A stretch of 20,493 bases of DNA, taken from assembly GCA_004151065.3 (NCBI GenBank), contig NWUY0300009029.1, positions 78,297 to 98,789 on the forward strand, given 5' to 3'. This DNA is from Larix sibirica. Taxonomy: Eukaryota > Streptophyta > Pinopsida > Pinales > Pinaceae. Below, piece after piece: positions 10,779 through 20,493 of the stretch. Each line of letters opens with the position of its first letter. The first letter of the stretch is position 1. The notes beneath the pieces were generated by a model. That model did not search any database and was not told where the DNA came from. It worked only from the letters and a program-made list of their open reading frames with translations. A program made the translations under genes and the position numbers.

Positions 10779-11014
10779 GAAATTTTAACTAGGCGTGTAC
10801 TAGGAGGTCGTAAACTAGTTAAAGCTAAAAAACGCTTTGTACATATTATGTTTCATTTCCTACATCAACCCCTACTTCTCAAATAGGTCCACAAGCCTTG
10901 TCGACTGAAAACTAACTAAGAGCCCTATCCCAAAACTCAGGGTTCGCCTTCCACCACTATTGCATTGTACAAGCATAAGCTTCAATGAAACATACACGTA
11001 TGTTTATAATTATT
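10779..11014. repeat. 236-bp direct repeat, copy 2 (right of N)
   Basis: Starts at the first base after the single N and repeats copy 1 at an offset of 237 bp. Five mismatches and no gaps suggest allelic or overlapping contig ends rather than an old genomic duplication. Confidence 0.95.
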
Positions 11015-11905
11015 GCACTTTTCAAGTTCTTTACAACTTTCCAAAACACTGAATCCATTTTAAATTTGCTTCTATTTTACAGCGCAAGCATATTGACAAA
11101 CTTGGAAATCTAGGATATCAAGGTACAATAAGACAACAGAAGAGTCAAACAAACCAATATCTAGTCTCAGAAGCACTTTCTAACACTAACCAAAACCTCA
11201 TATATGTGGACTCACACTTAGAAGCGAAAGAATAGGTGCCACCTTGACTGAACTGTGTTCTCTTTTTTTTAATATTTATCACAAACAACATGAGAAGTTT
11301 ACTCCCTATTATGGCAACTAGGGTAAATATTAGGGAAGTGTACCTACTACTTTCTGAGGTGTGATTTTGAAGAACAACCAACAATTACTTTTCTTGAATA
11401 ACAATCAAATTAGCGCTAATTTTCATAGCATTACACGTGGGACTAATTTCCACTTTATTTAGTACTATCGGCTGAATCTTCTTGGTCATTAAATCTTGTC
11501 ATGAGCCCTCCTTCAAATAAATAGAAACTTAAAACTAATGTTGGTATAAATGGTCATTAAAGCACTTCAATTTGGATATGAAAGTGTCCTCAATTTTGTT
11601 TTTGAAATGTGAAATTTATTCATTTTTTTATTATTCACCAATGATGTTTATTGTAATTCAGTTTGCCATGAAACTAAATGTACTAATGGGAAATAGTTAC
11701 ATAAATTTTGAAAATAAAATATATATTTTTTAAATATCTTATATTAATTGTTATTTATGTTTTTATTTTTTAAATTAAAATTAAACAAACTAATTTTTAT
11801 TAGAAAATATATATTTTTGGAGAAAGTCAAACACAATTGGCTTTATTGAAAAGAAATGTTCGAATAGTTGCAAATTTACTTTTGGGATTATATATATATA
11901 TATTG
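11015..11905. other. Intergenic AT-rich DNA
   Basis: No gene recognised. It contains long A/T runs and a short TA dinucleotide run at about 11888-11903, immediately beside the 3' end of LINE copy A. Confidence 0.5.
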
Positions 11906-12260
11906 TTTTTTTTCAAGAGAAAAAAAGCATGCAACTTGCTATTCATTTAGAATCAAATTTACATATATCCATACTCAACATTAAAAAGGAATCGATGAAG
12001 AGTTCCAAATCCACTAAAAATCTACCCAGTTTAATCCTATAACGGGGCTAAAACAACTTATAGACCTTCCAAAAATAAACTATCCAATATAGTGACAGAG
12101 ACTCAATAGAAAACTAATTGACAAATGATGAACTATCCCATAGACCTCATAGCACAAACAAGGATCCCGAATCAATAAGATCATCATAAAAAAATTCCTC
12201 AAAGAAGAGGAACCCATTCATCTCAGCCATTGCCTTCTTTGAAAGAGAGTCTGCATGTTG
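11906..12260 (-). mobile_element. LINE 3' fragment A (RNase H C-terminus plus 3' tail)
   Basis: On the minus strand, from 12260 the frame reads ADSLSKKAMAEMNGFLFFEE and ends in TGA, matching the C-terminal part of the RNase H domain of plant LINE ORF2. A 3' UTR follows, ending GCATGC-T7-CTCTTG-A8 at 11926-11906. It closely resembles fragment B. The body stops at the N at 12261, so the upstream portion is either missing from the assembly or was truncated there. Confidence 0.85.
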
Positions 12261-12467
12261 NTTTTATTTTATTTTATATGAATAATAATTAAAAATATAA
12301 ATGTTATCTCTTTTAATACTTGTAAAACTTCATATAATCTCATACCTAGGAGTCACTTGTTTTAATATTGATTGTTTGGTTTCTATAAAATAATTAATGA
12401 ATGATTAAATAGGTTTTTAATTTTCACATTTCAATTGAACAAATAAATTTTTTTCTAATTAAATTAG

Positions 12468-13466
12468 TTTTTTTTTCAAGAGAAAAAAAGCATGCAACTT
12501 GCTATTCATTTAGAATCAAAGTTACATATACCATAATCGACATAAAAAATGAATTAATGAAGAGTTCCAAGCCCACAAAAAATATTTTCAGTCTAATCCT
12601 ACAACGGGACTAAAACAACTTATGGATCATCCAAAAATAAACTATCTAAAATACTAACAGAGACTCAAAAGAAAACTAACTATCAAAGGAGGAACTATCC
12701 CATAGACCCGATAGCACAAAAAAGGAAACCAAATCAATAAGATCATCATCAAAAAATTCCTCAAAGAAGAGGAAACCATCCATCTCACCCACTGCCTTCT
12801 TTGAAAGAGAGTCTTCTTGTTGATTGAAGACACTCTGAATATGACTGATCAAGAGCGGAGCAAAAAATTGTATCAAATTTTGCACTCTAAGCATCCAATG
12901 TTGTAGCACCAAGGAATGGAGAGAAGAGAAACCATTTTCCCAATCCACAATAACCTTTAGGTCACCATAAACCTTTAATTCCAAAAACCCTATTTTCTTA
13001 ACAAAATAAAGTAAACCCCAAAGAGCAAGCAATTATGCAAAGGTATTGGATCCTCTACCAATACTCATCCATAATTTGATTTCATGGTTCCTTCTAAAAG
13101 ACGGATACATTCCAGCACCACATATACCATATTTACAAGCTCCATAAAAAAATCCAATCACAGAATTTTCAGACAAAGAGGGCCTTACCAGAATTTTGGG
13201 ATTCTTCAAGGGAATACCTTTGTTCCAATCATTAAAAACTGCTACTATATTAGAAAGTACAAAGAGCAAGTGGAACTTTGAGTCTTGAAAAAGTGTTATG
13301 TTTCTCATCTTCCAAATCTCCTAGATAGTAATAAAGGGAAGAATTTTAAATTTTGTCTTTTTTCTGAGCCAAGCATACATAGAGTTTTCAAAATTTTCCA
13401 TTCCCCAATCATCCTGAACAGAAAGGATTCTGCACAAGTCAGCCCAAAACTGAAAATTGAACAAAG
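12468..13466 (-). mobile_element. LINE 3' fragment B, 5'-truncated, about 1.0 kb
   Basis: Same subfamily as fragment A. The minus strand carries the tail of the zinc-binding region (around FWADLCRILS, ~13450), the RNase H domain, a 3' UTR and the terminal T7-CTCTTG-A9. Similarity to LINE coding sequence ends near 13466, consistent with 5' truncation during target-primed reverse transcription. No convincing target-site duplication was found. Confidence 0.82.
12676..13460 (-). pseudogene. LINE ORF2 C-terminus: zinc-binding tail and dead RNase H
   Basis: Reading left along the minus strand: a W-to-stop TAG interrupts the segment preceding EIWKMRN (~13315), then comes the RNase H domain with CGAGMYP and SIGRGSNTFA. 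TAA at 13035-13033 replaces the expected conserved Glu codon of the A-E-L motif; LALWGLLYF, LKVYGDLKVIVDW and HIQSVFNQQEDSLSKKA follow. The FDGA aspartate is Tyr (FYGA) and GDS is GDL. The frame reads past the TGA used in fragment A and ends at TAG 12676. RNase H in LINE ORF2 would degrade the RNA of the hybrid. With two catalytic residues lost plus stops, this copy is inactive. Confidence 0.82.
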
Positions 13467-13724
13467 GTGAATTAATGTTGAAACTCACTCGTTTGAACTA
13501 TATGTATATGAATTAACTTATGTAACTTATTCAGTTGTACATTTTTTTTAAAATTTACATATACAATTATTAATATACTATAAAAGTAAATTATACTTGT
13601 AACTAACCCACTAAACATCCAAGAGATTATTAATTTATTGGTTAACCTTTCATAAGATACGTGTCTACTCTTTTTTCTACACAATTTAGATTGGATTATA
13701 CTCAACTCAATAATATTAATTGCA

Positions 13725-14150
13725 TTTTTTTCAAGACAAAAAAAGTAACTTGTAATTCATAAGTGAATCAATGTTACACTCTCCTTCCACCAAGTGAAAG
13801 TCTAACAAAAATAGTACTACTGCAACTCTACAAAATCAAATAGTGACTCTTTCAAAAATAGATAAAACATACTATCTAATAGCTTCTCAAGACCTTACAA
13901 CTGAATAACATAAGTAGACCTTTTTATCAAGTATCTACACTTGGATACATACTTCAAATACAACTATCAGCCAGAGTTTCATCAAGGAACTCTTCAAAAT
14001 TAATTAAGCCATCCATATCTCCAATAGCTAGCTTTGAGAGAGTATCCACTTCAGTATTGAAAATCTTTTAAATATGCAAAAGAGAAATAGAAACTAAGCC
14101 AATGATCTCATCTCTAGTTCTATTTATCCACTGATCTAAGTTATCAATAT
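13725..14150 (-). mobile_element. LINE 3' fragment C, about 430 bp
   Basis: The minus-strand translation from about 14143 reads DQWINRTRDEIIGLVSI, then VDTLSKLAIGDMDGLINFEE, and ends at a stop after LADSCI, again the RNase H C-terminus of the A/B subfamily, with one internal stop (TAA) before KIFN. The 3' end is TTTTTTT-GTCTTG-AAAAAAA at 13744-13725. Possible target-site duplications flank it: TATTAATTGCA (13714-13724) and TATTAATTACA (14151-14161), 10 of 11 matching, although the sequence is AT-rich. Confidence 0.75.
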
Positions 14151-14206
14151 TATTAATTACACATATTATTTTATTTATTATAATTGTATATTATTTCATT
14201 AAACAA

Positions 14207-14570
14207 TTATACATTTATATCTACTCAATAAAAAGAAGTGATTATTAATGATATGTTAATGGATTTGCACACACTTTATTTTTCTATATTCTTCTATGCA
14301 TCTGTTTTATAATCAAATTAATTAATATTTATATTTTCTTAAGAGCATTGACTTGTGTTTTATAATCTTAAATTTTGCAAAAATTTAAGTTATACATTTA
14401 TATCTACTCAATATAAAGAAGTGATCATTAATGATATGTTAATGGATTTGCACACACTTTATTTTTCTATATTCTTCTATGCATATGTTTTATAATCAAA
14501 TTAATTATATTTATATTTTCTTAAGAGCATTGACTTATGTTTATAATCTTAAATTTTACAAAAATTTAAG
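14207..14570. repeat. 183-bp AT-rich tandem duplication
   Basis: Units 14207-14389 and 14390-14570 lie head to tail, both beginning TTATACATTTATATCTACTC and ending AAAAATTTAAG. They differ by about five substitutions and two single-base indels. The unit contains no coding sequence and does not match the LINE fragments on either side. Confidence 0.92.
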
Positions 14571-14705
14571 TGACACACATTTAATACATTCTAAATTTAA
14601 TATTTACTATATATTTACTATTTTTAAATAAAAATATATTTCTTTCACCTATATGCTACTTAGTTTCTATTTATTTTTATTAAACTTCTATTAAAAGACA
14701 TGTAT

Positions 14706-15685
14706 TAAACAACTTTGTGGCATGAAAAGCTTCCCTCAATGGAAAACTCTTCCTTTTTACATTATGTGGGGCATTTGGAAGGCCCACAATGCTTTAATCT
14801 TTGACAATATCTCCAGGTCGTCTGCAACAATTGGTTTAATAGTATTGAGATTATGCAAAGAATTTTGTAAGCCTCGGTTATGTAATAGTTTGCGGTCTCT
14901 TCTTGAACCTAATCATGAAGTTGTTATTATTACCAGTTATTTCGATGGAGCAACCAATAAGGAATGTTGTGGGAGAGGCATGGTCCTTAAGATATCCGAA
15001 GATCATTATTTCTTGTTGATATTCGAGTGTGGTTCTAGTACAAATTCTAGGGTGAACTATTTCCACTGTGGGGGTTGTTGAGTTTTGCAGTAATGAAAAA
15101 AGTCCATTCTTTACAAATTTATGGTGACTAAAAGGTCATCGTAGACTGGGTTATAGGTGCTTCCTCTTTACAGGTTTTGATGTTGGAACATTGGTGTTCA
15201 AGCACTAGGAAACTAGTGCAAAGCTTCAATAGTTCTTCTATCAAGCACATCTATAGGAATTTCAATTCTCTTGCGGACAGCTTGTCCAAACAAGTTGTGG
15301 GTATGAATGAAGGCATGCTTAGTTTTGAAGAGTATAAAGACTTCAACTTATGCAGTTCTAGATCTTTCCTTATTTATTAAGTTTAGTAAGTTATGTCTTA
15401 GTGAATAAGTAGTGTTGTTGGACAAACGTCTTGGCATTTATGTAATTTTTTGTTGACTGTAGAATGTTGTAGTATGTTTTTGTGTTACTGGACAATCTTT
15501 CTAGATTTTTGTTTTTGTTGATTGTAGTAGGTTGTAGTATGCTATTAAAGCTACTCTAATTATGGTGACGGCTTAGTTTATTGTGAGGTTTTGATGAAGT
15601 TAAAGCTTCTCTCAAAACGTAAATATATTAACAAATTTGATTCCTTCCTTAAATAGCAAGTTGTTGTTTTTTTCGACTTGAAAAA
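14706..15685 (+). mobile_element. LINE 3' fragment D, plus strand, about 1.0 kb
   Basis: The only LINE remnant in the window on the plus strand. It carries the end of the zinc-binding region, the RNase H domain, a ~300-bp 3' UTR and a terminal AGCAAGTTG...TTTTTTT-CGACTTG-AAAAA (15655-15685), the same 3' signature as fragments A-C. It is 5'-truncated near 14706. No clear target-site duplication. Confidence 0.8.
14707..15380 (+). pseudogene. LINE ORF2 C-terminus (RNase H remnant)
   Basis: Segments in order: PFYIMWGIWKAHNALIFDN (end of the zinc-binding reverse-transcriptase region), SYFDGATNKECCGRGMVL (RNase H N-terminus with its FDGA aspartate), a frameshift near 15050 after which the other frame reads GELFPLWGLLSFAVMKK, retaining the catalytic Glu, then LQIYGD followed by TAA at 15129-15131 where GDS is expected. 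It continues KVIVDWVIGASSLQVLMLEH, HIYRNFNSLADSLSKQVVG and stops at 15378-15380. The order and spacing match fragment B. It is inactive because of the frameshift and stop. Confidence 0.8.
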
Positions 15686-16100
15686 TATATGTTATACAAA
15701 TTGAATTAAGACGCCAAATGCTATAGAAATTTCAGAGGGTGATTTGAGGTGAAAATTGGCACTTCAAGAACGATTTAAAAATTTATGAACGATTTATGTT
15801 TGAAGATGCATGGATGCAAAGCAAATGTAGGACTTTCTAAAAGTGAAAACCAGAGGTTATATTTACTATTAAATAATTATATCAATATATCAATGAAAAA
15901 ATTCTAGTGATTTTTACTATTAAATGATTATATCAATAAAAATTATAGTGAGTTCTAATTGCTCAATCCTTTGTTAAAAAATTATAAAAAATTGCACTCA
16001 CTCAAATGAGAGAGTCTCAATGGGTACTTTAAGATCCATCTCACAACAAGTATAATTTATAAGAAGCTCAAAAAAAAATCAATAAAACTTAACTACATTG
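15686..16100. other. Spacer with a short tandem repeat
   Basis: No gene. Bases 15861-15910 and 15911-15951 form an imperfect tandem repeat of about 45-50 bp (TTTACTATTAAAT-ATTATATCAAT ... TAGTGA). Confidence 0.55.
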
Positions 16101-16437
16101 TTTTTTTTCACAGAAAAAAGATCATAGCCTAGATTTTATTAAAAATCGAACCGTATTGTTATTAGGCAAAAAGCCATACATTTCATTCCTCCAGCAATAA
16201 TATGTTGTCAACATCATGTTCCCTATACATAGCATTACATATATCTTCCAGCCATATATAAACTTCAAAAATCTTCACAAATTGATCAATATGATTCTAC
16301 TTTGTAGGTTCTTCACAAAAAAGTGTGTTAAACATCCACCAAATATCCATCAAGCACATGTAGCATGGGCTAAGAAAACAGATAAACATGGGACCCGGAT
16401 CATGTTCCTTTATGGTATCTTTGTTTATTTCTCATAC

Positions 16438-19400
16438 CTATGTGTAGCCTTTAGGAAGCAAAAGTGCCTGTTTGGAGAGAATATTTGCTTCAATATTTCG
16501 TTCCCTATAAATGTGGTGAAATGAAAGGTCTTCAAAGAAATATAGAGTACTGCAAATAACATCATATATAGGCCTGAGAAATATGTTATTGGGTGGCCTT
16601 CTAGCAGTGAGCCATTCAATGACAAGAAGTGAGTCCCCATAAACTTGAAGTAATTTCACTCCAAGAGAAATATCCATTTTGATGATCTTGAGACAACAAT
16701 CAATTATGCTATGTTGTTTGTAGTAGGCCCAATGCCTACTAATATTTTATACCAATGATTGTCAGAGAGATATATTATTCCACCAATGCCCCCATTGCAA
16801 GGACTAGATTGCGCTGCACCATCAAAGAAGCACCAGGGCTTATTTTTATCACATATCTCCTTTGAAATCTTCCTCCCTTTGGGTTCTTTTTGGAGCTGAG
16901 GAAAATGTGCCAGAATAGCAAGACTCTTAGTAGCATAAATGTGTGATGGGATATAGATATTCTGGAAGCCCGGTTTATTCCGGGCTAACCATGCACCCCA
17001 TATCATGAGCACAGGAAGAGCTCTATAGGTTGTATAAGTTGGATTATTCAACCAATTATGGAATACATCAGAGATCTCCTCCCCATCCTAGTAGAAACTG
17101 GTCCTCATAACCAAGGTTGCAAACTTCCATATGTCCTTCATATAGGAACATCTGATGAATATGTGATTAATGGAATCCTCATCCATTTTTCATAACGAGC
17201 ATCTGCTTGGCCCATTACCAAAGAACCTCCTGATATGGTTCTAAACAAGAATTTTTCCAGCCAGAGTAATCCACATAAAGAGTTTGTTCTTTAGTGTAAA
17301 GTTGATTTCCCAAACCACCTTGTTCCACTGTGCTGGAGGGCTATGTTCTTCCTTTTCTCCCAGAGTCTGATAACCAATATTCGGCAGATAGATGCCTTCA
17401 ACCTCATTTTTGGCCCAAATTAACTAGTCCTTTTCACTAACAAGAGTAATATGACTTTGTTTTAGATCCTTTATGTAGTTGTCCCACTTCACTTTCTCAT
17501 CATTCACAAAGCCCATATGATCAGTTGTTAACCTTTCTTGTTGAAGCACACTAGAATTGATTGAGTCTTGAATCTGATTCAAGAAAACAAATCCTTTGTC
17601 AATGAGAGAGTCAACCATAGCCATCGGTAACATGTATGAAGTAGTACAACCAATCCACGGGTCTATGCCCAGTCTATTAGATCTTCTATTGCCAATTTTC
17701 TAGTTTATCCAATCACCAATAATGTCAAATGCAGAGAGCATAGCCTTCCACATAATTGACACATTCCTCACTATTTTAGGACTTGACTGGATCCATTCCA
17801 AAACAGACATAGGATGCATATATTTAATATGAATAACTTTGACCCAAATACCTATTCCCTACACCAGACGCCACTTCCATTTAGTTGCAAATGCTTTTGA
17901 GAAGCATAGATGATGCTTAAGACCCCATCCACCAAGTTTTTTAGGTAGAGTGAGTTTGTTCCATGATATCTGGTGGAAGGATTTTTCCCCATACTTATTT
18001 CTCCACAAGAAACTAAAGAAAAACTTCCTAATGTAATCAAGAACACCTGAAGGTACATGTGCAAGTGTAAACCAATACACATGGCTTCCTTCTAAAATAG
18101 ACTTCATAAGAATCAACCTTCCTACTTTGGATAGCCATTTGTTGCACCATAGGTTCAATTTACTTTCAATTTTACATATAAGACACGCACAGTCTTTGTA
18201 GGAATAGTCATTGGGTTTAATAACAAAACCAAGGTATTTAATCCCCAAGGAAATATCAACAATATCAAATTCAAATTGATTAGTTATCTATTCGGCAGTC
18301 CCTACCACAAGATTAAGAAAGAATAGTGAATATTTATGTCGATTACATAATATACATGTAGCTTGTGAAAAATGTGCAAGGAGAGCTTTGATCATTTTTA
18401 TCTCCCTTCTGCTGCCATCTGAAAAGAGTAAAATGTCATCCACAAAGAGAAGATGTGTAATGGATACAGATCCTCCAAAGTGATATCCTTTAAGGGAACC
18501 AATAGATCTGGCATAGGAGAGGATTCTGTAGAGACCTTTCATGATTAACAAAATAATAAAGGGGCCAATAGACAGCCTTGCCTAAGTCCTCTTCCAGGTC
18601 TAAGAAAACAAGAGGCAAAGGCATTAATGACTAGTATAGCAAAGTTGTTGTCGAGTGTAGGACCTCCTATGCAATGTTAATGGCATCATGAATCTAACGA
18701 CCTTCAAAAAAAGAAAATTATTCAAGGGATATAGCTTTAGAGAGGATACCCCTAATTATGTTGGCAAGGACCTTGGATATCAACTTGTATACATAATTAC
18801 ACAAAGAAATAGGATGGAGAACTTCCATTCTTCTCACCCTGTCAAATTTCGGCAACACGGCAAGGAAAGTAGTGTTGTAGGGATCCAATACCCTACCTTT
18901 CAATATGGTCTCTTCAGTGACTGCAAGGACATATGCACTGATGAGCTCATACATGCCCAAGTAAAATTCGACGGGCCAACCCTCTCGCTCGGGGCTCTTG
19001 TCCCTATGCATAGAATTGATCGTAGCAGATAGTTCCTCTTTAGTAACAAGTTCATTAAGGGATTCATCATGTTCTTCCGACACAAAAGAGTGAAAGTGTG
19101 TTATAATCTCGAGCATAGAAGCTATACGTGTTCTTTGGTCCTCCTTATACAAGTTGGAAAATTACCTCACCCCAACATTGGCAATATCATTGAAACCAGA
19201 TATCATTATCCCATCTTCATCTTCGATCTCCCAGATAGAATTAATGTATTCCATGTGCTTAATGAAATTATGAAAAAAATTGGAGTTACAGTCACCTTTC
19301 TTAAGCCAAATAGCTCGACTTTTGAGTCGGAGGGAGTATTCCTCATCAAGTAGGAGCTTCCTTCTTTTATGTTGAAGTTCCATAATCTATAATTTATGGT

Positions 19401-20376
19401 CTGAAGAGATATAGCAATATGCAGATGATGTGTAAAATGTATCTAGCTGGGCTTCGGTGTTTAGGAGTTCCTTACTTCTGTCTTTTTTGCAATTCTCCAC
19501 CCAAGGAATCGTTTGAGCTTTCAACCTTTTGAGATTGTTCAGAAACTGTACAGCAACCGAACTCTGTGTAAAAGGGTTGTAGGGAGTCCAAATAGATTTG
19601 ACCAATAAGTGGAAATCCTCATAATCTAACCACGTTGCATCACATTTGAAAGGTGAATGGGGCTTGCTCGATTCCCCTATGATCTCAAGGAAGACAACTA
19701 AGTGATCAGAGTCATTTTGTGTTCCTATCCAATGTTTAGCACAGGATGCAGAATGCAATACTCCTTCATTGAGTAAAAATCAGTCCAATCTTTTTTCAAT
19801 AGCATGGTCTCCAACTCTCTTATTCCTCGAGGTAGGTTTAAGAATCACTGGAGGAAGATCGAAAAGAGATACTTCTTCAAATTTTCTGACAAAGTACTCA
19901 GAAAGGGGATCTTTGTGAGTTGTTTTACCCGAGGTATCTCCCTCACCTATTGAAAAATTCAGATCTCCAGCAAGAATGAAGTTATGTGCCAGATGGAATC
20001 CTGCATCGAAAAGATTATCCCAAAAATCCTCTCTATGTAAATGAGGACCATAAATATTTAAGAGAGTGAAAGAAATTCCCAAGTATCTGGAGATAATCTC
20101 AACTCCCAAACCTGAGGATATTCCCCAACAGGAAGAAACAGACATGGAATTAATATTCCAACCATTTATCAATCCACCTAACCTACCAACAACATCCAAG
20201 GAAATAAAGTCCCAACCATGAAGATAGGAACTAAGCTCCTTGACAATAGAATCATCAATAGCTAGAGACTCCTATAGTAATATAACATCAGGGTCATGAA
20301 GAGAAACCATTGTTTCCAGAGCCAATTTTTTGGAGGTATGGCCCAAACCCCTTACATTCAATGAGATGCACAACAT
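16438..20376 (-). pseudogene. LINE ORF2: endonuclease, reverse transcriptase, zinc-binding region, RNase H (decayed)
   Basis: ATG at 20376-20374. The endonuclease (20376-~19700) has LNVRGLG, a TAG for the Gln of LQES (20274-20272), NIYGPH, LAGDLNFSIGEGD, TGA at 19782-19780 and NDSDHL. A linker with WLKKGDCNSNFFH follows at ~19310. The RT (~19090-18300) shows DKSPEREGWPVEFY, HPISLCN and RGLRQGCLLAPLL, with FVDD in place of FADD. Coding for motif A is missing: the frame jumps from IHDAINIA-stop-EVLHS to ILVINAFAS near 18650. Two frame changes follow (near 18650 and 18553). KYLGFVI and KLGGWGLK follow, then a zinc-binding region (~17330-17080). RNase H (~16880-16438) has CFFDGAA and VYGDSLLVIEW, but TAA (16706-16704) at the expected Glu, followed by a frameshift. 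ORF2 would nick target DNA and copy element RNA there; this copy cannot. Confidence 0.87.
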
Positions 20377-20493
20377 TAGCGAACCTTATTCTTGGGGGTG
20401 CATGCTAAGGATCCCTTGATAGTTCTTTGCCTACCCCCTCTAACATCTAACTGCTTTTGATCTAACTATTGATGTATATGTAACTTCGGAATG
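20376..20493 (-). pseudogene. LINE ORF1 C-terminal end (element E)
   Basis: The frame that ends at TAA 20378-20376 is open back to a TAG at 20468-20466, giving 29 residues rich in Lys and Arg, including RGGRQRTIKGSLACTP. It lies immediately 5' of ORF2, so it is read as the basic C-terminus of ORF1. Its TAA overlaps the ORF2 ATG by one base (TAATG). The rest of ORF1 is outside the window. Assignment rests on position, not on a recognised domain. Confidence 0.5.

Larger units (their letters stand above)
16101..20493 (-). mobile_element. Near-complete LINE (element E), 5' end beyond the right edge
   Basis: On the minus strand: the last codons of ORF1 (to 20376), ORF2 (20376-16438), a 3' UTR of about 340 nt, and a 3' terminus TTTTTT-CTGTG-T8 complement (AAAAAAAA) at 16119-16101. 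The domain order endonuclease, RT, zinc-binding region, RNase H identifies a plant L1-clade LINE with RNase H. It belongs to a different subfamily from fragments A-D (for example GDSLLVIEWL rather than GD-KVIVDW). Stops and frameshifts show it is an old, inactive copy. Confidence 0.88.

Noticed and set aside
17852-18082. Minus-strand 76-codon frame
   Set aside because: It overlaps the ORF2 frame (KYLGFVI...GGWGLK) in a different register and has no domain of its own.
18688-19353. Plus-strand open frames in element E
   Set aside because: Antisense shadows of the LINE reverse-transcriptase frame.
1-20493. CRISPR arrays, tRNA or rRNA genes, prokaryotic operons
   Set aside because: No regularly spaced repeats, no cloverleaf I could assemble by eye, and the splice structure and LINEs show plant nuclear DNA. 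A tRNAscan run would settle tRNAs.

Overview
The window is eukaryotic nuclear DNA from a land plant. It is AT-rich and gene-poor, dominated by decayed non-LTR retrotransposons (LINEs), with one intact multi-exon gene carrying plant-type GT-AG introns. That gene is an RPW8-type NLR (RNL, ADR1/NRG1 class) immune receptor. RNL families are known to be expanded in conifers, and the gene-poor, repeat-laden setting would suit a gymnosperm. The species assignment is inference only.

Layout: (1) 1-~1030, minus strand: the 5' end of a LINE running off the left edge, with a GC-rich 5' leader and a stop-interrupted ORF1 with a DUF4283-like segment. (2) ~1030-5440: mostly featureless AT-rich DNA, with a TTA microsatellite, a 48-bp tandem duplication and an unassigned exon-like open stretch. 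(3) 5443-8736, minus strand: the RNL gene, five exons, 857 codons, no in-frame stops, poly(A) signal at 5443-5448. (4) 8737-9509: its upstream region, with a W-box inside a small inverted repeat and a ~250-bp tandem duplication. (5) 9510-11905: no gene I can name. Two 236-bp near-identical blocks are joined by one N, which is probably an assembly artefact. (6) 11906-15685: a cluster of four truncated LINE 3' ends (three minus, one plus) with RNase H remnants, plus a 183-bp AT-rich tandem duplication. (7) 16101-20493, minus strand: a much longer LINE of another subfamily, with nearly all of ORF2 (endonuclease, RT, zinc-binding domain, RNase H, 3' tail) and the last codons of ORF1, broken by stops, frameshifts and an RT deletion.

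Only the RNL looks functional. Its family acts as a helper receptor: after sensor NLRs are triggered, RNLs oligomerise at membranes through the RPW8-like coiled coil. The LINE remnants are non-functional copies but allow comparison of 3'-terminal sequences. The clearest unexplained signal is a T-tract/A-tract foldback at the extreme 3' end of all five LINE tails. Open reading frames that begin at TTG rather than ATG were not accepted as starts.
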